A DNA stretch of 9,821 nucleotides from Candidatus Methanolliviera sp. GoM_oil (GTDB lineage: Archaea > Halobacteriota > Methanoliparia > Methanoliparales > Methanoliparaceae): positions 1 through 9,821 of the forward strand of contig CABGHG010000053.1 in assembly GCA_902158735.1 (NCBI GenBank), read 5' to 3'. Shown here one piece after another: positions 6,384-9,821 of the stretch. Positions within the stretch are counted from its first letter, which is position 1; every line of letters starts with the position of its first letter. Both the position numbers and the translations under genes were made by a program. The notes beneath the pieces are model-generated. The model was not told the origin of the DNA. It did no database searches and saw only the letters and a list, made by a program, of their open reading frames with translations.

Positions 6384-6504
6384 CACACGCTATCAAGGTG
6401 CCTCTTTCTTTAATCTTTCCCGATCGCCGGCACGACATCGCCGATCCTATCAAAAAAAGATTCGTGTGGCGATAGTCATCTTAAAAAATGAAAATACGGA
6501 GAAT
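6384..6504. other. Intergenic spacer between the SRP54 and XPB operons
   Basis: No ORF of note and no recognisable RNA gene. A loose inverted pair GATCG (6422-6426) and CGATC (6442-6446) is present. The A/T run CTTAAAAAAT (6480-6489) could be the TATA box of the XPB operon, with a start near 6505-6510 and a very short leader; TTTAAT near 6413 is an alternative. Neither can be confirmed by eye. Confidence 0.3.
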
Positions 6505-6512
6505 AAAGGAGG
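6505..6512 (+). promoter_or_regulatory. Strong ribosome binding site upstream of the XPB frame
   Basis: AAAGGAGG is the best Shine-Dalgarno match in this region. It lies six bases before an ACG codon (6519-6521) in the XPB frame, and 45 bases before the first conventional start, TTG 6558. The spacing is ideal for initiation at 6519 and useless for 6558, so it bears directly on the true start of XPB. Confidence 0.6.
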
Positions 6513-6557
6513 ATTTTTACGGATCAGATCAGGCTAATTTATGAAAAGGGAACGATC

Positions 6558-7859
6558 TTGGTAAGAGGGGATATAAGAGTACCTAACACGGCGTGGGATT
6601 CCAGATCAAACGCTCACAGGGCGATGGCAATCTACTACAAAGATATCCTCGATTATTTAGAAAGGTCAAAGATCGACTTCTCCGATGATGTTTTAGAATT
6701 AATTCCCGCTCCTCTCTTCAAATCTTCCATAAAATTGAGGAGATATCAGCAGGACGCACTCGACGCCTGGCTGATGGCGGGTAAAAGAGGGGTGATCGTC
6801 CTTCCAACGGGCTCAGGTAAGACTTTGATCGCACTTAAGGCTATATCCACCCTTAATCTATCTGCGATCGTTATTGTGCCAACATTAGACCTGATAGGGC
6901 AGTGGAGATCCCGAATATCGGAGGAGTTCGATGTGGAGGTAGGGATGTATGGCGGCGGAGAGCATATCCTGCAACCTATCACCGTGGCAACTTATGATAC
7001 GGCATACATAATGGCAGGAGAGATCGGAAACAGGTTCTCACTCGTAATATTTGACGAGGTGCACCATCTGCCTTCATCCGGATATGCACATATCGCGGAG
7101 ATGTTTGCTTCTCCATACAGGATGGGGCTGACCGCAACATACGAGCGGGGGGACGGATTGCACTCGGAATTGCCGAGGTTGGTCGGAGGGAAGGTATATG
7201 AGATCGACGTGGATGCCCTATCGGGCAGGTATCTCTCCAACTATTCTTTGGAGAGGATAACGGTCGATCTCACGCCTGAGGAAGAGAAATTGTATGAGCA
7301 AAATCGCGATATATTCAAGACGTATCTTCGCAATCATCATATCATCCTTAAGACACCGCGCGACTTCCAGCGATTTGTGATGAGAACGGGAAGAGACAGA
7401 GGCGCCAGAGAGGCATTACTTGCAAGAAACAGGGCAGAAAAGATAGCATTGAACTCCTCATCAAAGATAGCCGCATTGAAGAAGATACTGAAGAGACATT
7501 CAGACGATCGGACGATCATATTTACCCAGCATAATTCATTGGTTCATCTCATCTCCAAAAAGTTTCTCATCCCCTCGATCACATATAAGACGCCTCTAAA
7601 GGAGAGAGGTGAGATATTAGAGAACTTCAAGAGAGGAAGATATAGATTGATCGTAACGTCCAAAGTTCTCGATGAGGGAGTGGATGTCCCGGAGGCGAGC
7701 ATCGGGATAATATTGAGCGGCAGTGGCAGTCGTAGAGAATTCATCCAGCGATTGGGGAGAATACTTAGACCGAAGAGAAAAGCGGCGATATTGTATGAGA
7801 TTGTATCCAGAAAGACCACAGAGGTTGGGACGGCGAGAAGAAGAAAGGAGCCTCTCTAA
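6558..7859 (+). CDS. xpb: Archaeal XPB/Rad25 DNA helicase
   Basis: Superfamily 2 helicase/translocase related to the TFIIH XPB subunit, implicated in nucleotide excision repair and paired with Bax1. Read from TTG 6558 the product is 433 residues: damage-recognition-type N domain (about 1-55), HD1 with Walker A PTGSGKT (83-89), DEVHH (166-170) and LTATYERGDG (191-200), a thumb insertion (about 210-300), and HD2 with IIFTQHN (320-326), TSKVLDEGVDVPEA (367-380) and QRLGRILRP (397-405). Conserved sequence continues upstream in frame as TDQIRLIYEKGTI, which resembles the start of known archaeal XPBs, so the true start is probably near 6519 (446 residues) at a non-standard codon. AAGGGA at 6546-6551 could serve TTG 6558. 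The RED motif reads RGD (197-199). Its stop overlaps the bax1 ATG by one base. Confidence 0.93.
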   Translation: MVRGDIRVPNTAWDSRSNAHRAMAIYYKDILDYLERSKIDFSDDVLELIPAPLFKSSIKLRRYQQDALDAWLMAGKRGVIVLPTGSGKTLIALKAISTLNLSAIVIVPTLDLIGQWRSRISEEFDVEVGMYGGGEHILQPITVATYDTAYIMAGEIGNRFSLVIFDEVHHLPSSGYAHIAEMFASPYRMGLTATYERGDGLHSELPRLVGGKVYEIDVDALSGRYLSNYSLERITVDLTPEEEKLYEQNRDIFKTYLRNHHIILKTPRDFQRFVMRTGRDRGAREALLARNRAEKIALNSSSKIAALKKILKRHSDDRTIIFTQHNSLVHLISKKFLIPSITYKTPLKERGEILENFKRGRYRLIVTSKVLDEGVDVPEASIGIILSGSGSRREFIQRLGRILRPKRKAAILYEIVSRKTTEVGTARRRKEPL

Positions 7860-9409
7860 TGTTGCCGAGTGAGCTCTTGATCGCTAGAGCGTATAAGGGC
7901 ACGATAAAACCCGTATTTTCTCCTTTAACAGAAGGAAGAATACAGATGGCAGAAGATCTCCTAAATACCTTCGTATCTTTCGTAGGCAAAAAGAAAGGGG
8001 AGCTTTCGGAAGTATTGGAATTGTATGAAGGGGCAGAGTATGACCATCGATTTATCCGGGGACTTACGACGATCTTGGAGAGGAGATGCAGATTTGAATC
8101 AGTAAGCAAGATCGATCCGATAGAAGCGAGGAGGTCGGTATTTGAAGAGGCGAACAGGACGTTGGTGATCGACGAAGAGAAGAGGGAGGAGGTTCTTACT
8201 TCTGTGGCTTCTTCTTTAAATGTTTCTGTAAGTGAACTGGAAAGGTCATTGTGGGCTGATTACGAAGAAGAACTCATATTAAAAGATTTTATTACTATAA
8301 AGCCCGAATATCTTTTGAAATCATACAATTTGTCACTCGCCCAAACTATGCTCTTCAATGCTATGAATATGAACTTTGCCGTCGGGAATAACTATCAACG
8401 GATATTTGGAAGGCTCAAGTATCTTGGACTGATGTACTCGATCGAACATGATGAAGAAGGGTATAGGGTCTTTGTTGATGGACCGTTGTCATTATTCAAG
8501 TTCACAAAACGATACGGGACATCTCTGGCAAAGCTCCTGCCTATGATAATGACGGCGGATTCATGGGAGGTGGATGCCGATATCGTGAGGGATGTTGGAG
8601 GTGCGCCTCGGGTCTTAAAATTCCATATAGATGTCAAAGAGAGGGATAAATTTCCGGAACTTTCTGGATCTGATGAAGAAAAATTCGACAGTGGGGTTGA
8701 GCTAAATTTTTTCAACGGATTCAACTCGACTAAAACGGGCTGGACGCTTAGGCGGGAACCGGAGATAATGATCGCCGGCCCTTACGTCTTCATACCAGAT
8801 TTCATATTTGAGAAGGGCGAGATTAAGTGTTATATGGAGATCGTCGGTTTCTGGACGGAAGATTATCTAAGAAAGAAGATTGGAAAATTAAAGGCGATAG
8901 AGGAAGATAAGATGATCATTGCAGTCGATGAATCACTTGCATGTTCAAGCATACACAACATTGGGAAAGGAAAAGAGATCATATTTTATAGAAAAAAAGT
9001 CCCATTAAAACCCATATTGCGTTTTTTACGCGGTATTGAAGAGAAACATATTGAGTCAGAACTGAATAGGCTGAAGAGCAGAAAGATTAAGCTTGAAGGT
9101 GAAGTCTTATATGTCGCCGAGGCTGCTCGCCATTATGGGGTGAGCAGAGGCGCGATGAAGAGATTGCCTCTCCTAAATTATAAGATGATTGGGGATGTGA
9201 TCATCAGCGAAGATACCTTGAGGTTGCTTTCAGAGAGGATCAAAGGGTGTGATAACTACGCCGATGTGGTCGGTTTGATAGAATCCAAGGGCATACCTGG
9301 AAAGAATGCACCGTTGATATTGGAAGCGATTGGATACACCGTGAAATGGGATGGACTTAATATAGAGGATGCGAAGGTTGTAAAATCAAAATCTGGGCTC
9401 GTGTGGTAG
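7859..9409 (+). CDS. bax1: Bax1 nuclease, partner of XPB (DUF790 family)
   Basis: Structure-dependent endonuclease that, in studied archaea, binds XPB and cuts DNA beside the unwound region; this two-gene order is characteristic. The 516-residue protein starts with the family's MLPSELLIARAYKGTIKPVF. The likely catalytic part resembles a PD-(D/E)XK fold: PEIMIAGPYVFIPDFIF (301-317, PDF at 313-315) followed by CYMEIVGFWTEDYLRKKIGKLK (324-345), giving candidate metal ligands E301, D314 and E327 with Lys residues on the next helix. Residues 418-440 (YVAEAARHYGVSRGAMKRLPLL) look like a helix-turn-helix, possibly a DNA-binding tail. The start overlaps the XPB stop (TAATG), giving translational coupling. 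The last 15 bases also form the 5' acceptor strand of a tRNA gene. Confidence 0.93.
   Translation: MLPSELLIARAYKGTIKPVFSPLTEGRIQMAEDLLNTFVSFVGKKKGELSEVLELYEGAEYDHRFIRGLTTILERRCRFESVSKIDPIEARRSVFEEANRTLVIDEEKREEVLTSVASSLNVSVSELERSLWADYEEELILKDFITIKPEYLLKSYNLSLAQTMLFNAMNMNFAVGNNYQRIFGRLKYLGLMYSIEHDEEGYRVFVDGPLSLFKFTKRYGTSLAKLLPMIMTADSWEVDADIVRDVGGAPRVLKFHIDVKERDKFPELSGSDEEKFDSGVELNFFNGFNSTKTGWTLRREPEIMIAGPYVFIPDFIFEKGEIKCYMEIVGFWTEDYLRKKIGKLKAIEEDKMIIAVDESLACSSIHNIGKGKEIIFYRKKVPLKPILRFLRGIEEKHIESELNRLKSRKIKLEGEVLYVAEAARHYGVSRGAMKRLPLLNYKMIGDVIISEDTLRLLSERIKGCDNYADVVGLIESKGIPGKNAPLILEAIGYTVKWDGLNIEDAKVVKSKSGLVW
9356..9364 (+). promoter_or_regulatory. Candidate TATA box for the tRNA gene
   Basis: CTTAATATA lies about 31-39 bases upstream of the tRNA 5' end, inside the bax1 coding sequence. 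An archaeal start about 25 bases downstream would fall near 9386, a few bases before the mature tRNA. Position and sequence fit, but the site is inferred. Confidence 0.35.
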
Positions 9410-9467
9410 TGGACGATCCTCTCGGATTCCGGATCCGACAACCCGGGTTCAAATCCCGGCGGGCCCG
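9395..9467 (+). tRNA. tRNA-Arg (anticodon CCG)
   Basis: Seventy-three bases fold as a tRNA. Acceptor GGGCTCG (9395-9401) pairs with CGGGCCC (9460-9466) with one G-U, and the discriminator is G (9467). The anticodon stem TCGGA/TCCGA (9422-9426, 9434-9438) encloses loop TTCCGGA with anticodon CCG (9429-9431), read as Arg for CGG codons. The T arm CCGGG-TTCAAAT-CCCGG (9443-9459) is perfect. U8, A14, G15, G18, G19 and U33 are in place. The D stem is weak: with standard numbering it has two G-C pairs flanked by U-U oppositions (9404-9407 against 9417-9420). CCA is not encoded. The gene overlaps the bax1 3' end by 15 bases. It is probably functional, though the poor D arm leaves room for a decaying copy. 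Confidence 0.8.
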
Positions 9468-9501
9468 TAGCTAAAGTGAACTGCTCCAAGATAAAGTCCT
9501 T

Positions 9502-9518
9502 AAAGATCGAAGATTTTT
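9502..9518. repeat. Degenerate palindrome copy 4; possible tRNA terminator
   Basis: AAAGATC-GAA-GATTTTT resembles copy 1 of the GCAAATC-N3-GATTTGC family, with the same TCGAAGATTT core, and ends in a T5 run. It lies 35 bases after the tRNA. It may act as the tRNA transcript's terminator, or it may be a decayed family member. Confidence 0.4.
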
Positions 9519-9530
9519 AGGATATGCGAC

Positions 9531-9547
9531 GAAATTCGAAGATTTGC
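9531..9547. repeat. Degenerate palindrome copy 5
   Basis: GAAATTC-GAA-GATTTGC keeps the right arm of the family consensus exactly, the GAA centre, and five of seven left-arm bases. It lies in the non-coding gap between the tRNA and the IS607 recombinase, 12 bases after copy 4. Confidence 0.45.
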
Positions 9548-9576
9548 TACTATATGGAATTCTAATAGTAGGAAGA

Positions 9577-9584
9577 TTTAATAC
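9577..9584 (+). promoter_or_regulatory. Candidate TATA box of the IS607 recombinase gene
   Basis: TTTAATAC is centred about 27 bases before the ATG at 9608. An archaeal start 25-27 bases downstream would fall on or next to the ATG, giving a leaderless mRNA; this fits the absence of a ribosome binding site there. The box overlaps the first TAATACC half-site. Confidence 0.35.
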
Positions 9585-9608
9585 CTATTAATACCATTTA
9601 TGGTATTA
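9579..9608. repeat. Three TAATACC half-sites upstream of the recombinase
   Basis: TAATACC occurs at 9579-9585 and again at 9589-9595, ten bases apart, about one helical turn. Its inverse GGTATTA is at 9602-9608. The second and third form a perfect nine-base inverted repeat with a two-base centre (TAATACCAT-TT-ATGGTATTA, 9589-9608). The array covers the putative TATA box and start site, so it could be an autoregulatory operator, a recombinase-binding site at the element's left end, or both. Confidence 0.6.
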
Positions 9609-9821
9609 TGAAGATGTCTGATTGGGCTCGGAAGAATGGTCTTGACTACAAGACGGCATACAGGTTGTATCGCTCTGGCAGATTTCCATTACCAACGGAA
9701 CAACTTCCAACAGGAACAATTTTGGTCCACGAGCTACCGTCTAAAACCAATCAGGCTGTGCTTTATGCGCGGGTGTCATCATCAGATCAGAAGGAGGATT
9801 TAAAACGGCAACTTCAACGGT
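9608..9821 (+). CDS. tnpA: IS607-family serine recombinase TnpA (5' part, cut by window end)
   Basis: The first 71 codons of a small serine recombinase that moves IS607-type insertion sequences. Residues 3-28 (MSDWARKNGLDYKTAYRLYRSGRFPLP region) form a MerR-like helix-turn-helix with the family's SYKTAYR-type recognition helix. After a linker the catalytic domain begins, AVLYARVSSSDQKEDLKRQL (50-69), with the predicted nucleophile Ser57 and conserved Arg55. An N-terminal HTH ahead of the resolvase domain is diagnostic of IS607 TnpA. The ATG at 9608 has no ribosome binding site; an alternative ATG is at 9614. A tnpB gene would be expected downstream, outside the window. Confidence 0.93.
   Translation, partial: MKMSDWARKNGLDYKTAYRLYRSGRFPLPTEQLPTGTILVHELPSKTNQAVLYARVSSSDQKEDLKRQLQR

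Larger units (their letters stand above)
9579..9821 (+). mobile_element. Left part of an IS607-family insertion sequence
   Basis: The element is identified by its tnpA gene. IS607 elements have no conspicuous terminal inverted repeats, so the left boundary cannot be fixed; it lies somewhere between the tRNA end (9467) and the ATG at 9608. The start given here is simply the first TAATACC half-site. The right part lies beyond the window. Confidence 0.6.

Noticed and set aside
6384..6504. Possible small RNA in the SRP54-XPB gap
   Set aside because: Only weak five-base stems, and no C/D or H/ACA box signals.
7233..7255. Inverted repeat CTCTCCAA-N7-TTGGAGAG in XPB
   Set aside because: Eight-base arms with a free choice of spacer occur about once by chance in this length, and no copies are seen elsewhere.
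9256..9489. Minus-strand ORF with the string PPGFEPGLSDPES
   Set aside because: This is the well-known false peptide from translating the antisense of a tRNA; it covers the tRNA-Arg T and anticodon arms.

Overview
This window is a compact stretch of archaeal chromosome with every gene on the + strand. S19e, PDCD5, L39e, L31e, aIF6, prefoldin alpha, FtsY and SRP54 in one gene string, followed by an archaeal XPB helicase with its Bax1 nuclease partner, point to a euryarchaeon. I cannot name the genus from the sequence alone. Ribosome binding sites are mostly GGAGG or GAGGTG type, base composition is moderate, and genes are packed with overlaps or gaps of a few bases.

Layout. Positions 1-54 are the last 17 codons of an unidentified upstream gene. 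Then comes uroporphyrinogen-III synthase (60-845, tetrapyrrole synthesis). From 858 to 6358 runs a translation and protein-targeting cluster: S19e, a PDCD5-like DNA-binding protein, a PP-loop ATPase, L39e (50 residues), L31e, aIF6, prefoldin alpha, the SRP receptor FtsY and SRP54. It makes ribosome components, a 50S anti-association factor, a chaperone subunit and both SRP-system GTPases. It ends in a hairpin plus T-rich terminator that starts inside the SRP54 stop codon. A gap of about 200 bases follows. Next is a two-gene DNA-repair operon, XPB then Bax1, joined by a one-base overlap. A tRNA-Arg(CCG) gene begins inside the last 15 bases of bax1. After about 140 non-coding bases, the 5' part of an IS607-family serine recombinase runs off the window end.

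The ordinary genes are easily recognised. The less ordinary signals are: (1) a small interspersed palindrome family, GCAAATC-N3-GATTTGC, with three clear copies and two degraded ones, two of the clear copies lying in frame inside protein genes; (2) a run of four palindromes with 3-base centres in the ftsY linker; (3) a perfect 20-bp palindrome inside the PP-loop gene; (4) an XPB gene whose conserved N-terminus and strong ribosome binding site point to an ACG codon as start; (5) loss of the Glu in the XPB RED motif; (6) a tRNA that overlaps a coding region and has a weak D-stem; and (7) three TAATACC half-sites in front of the IS607 recombinase. I see no CRISPR array, defence system, phage module or biosynthetic cluster.
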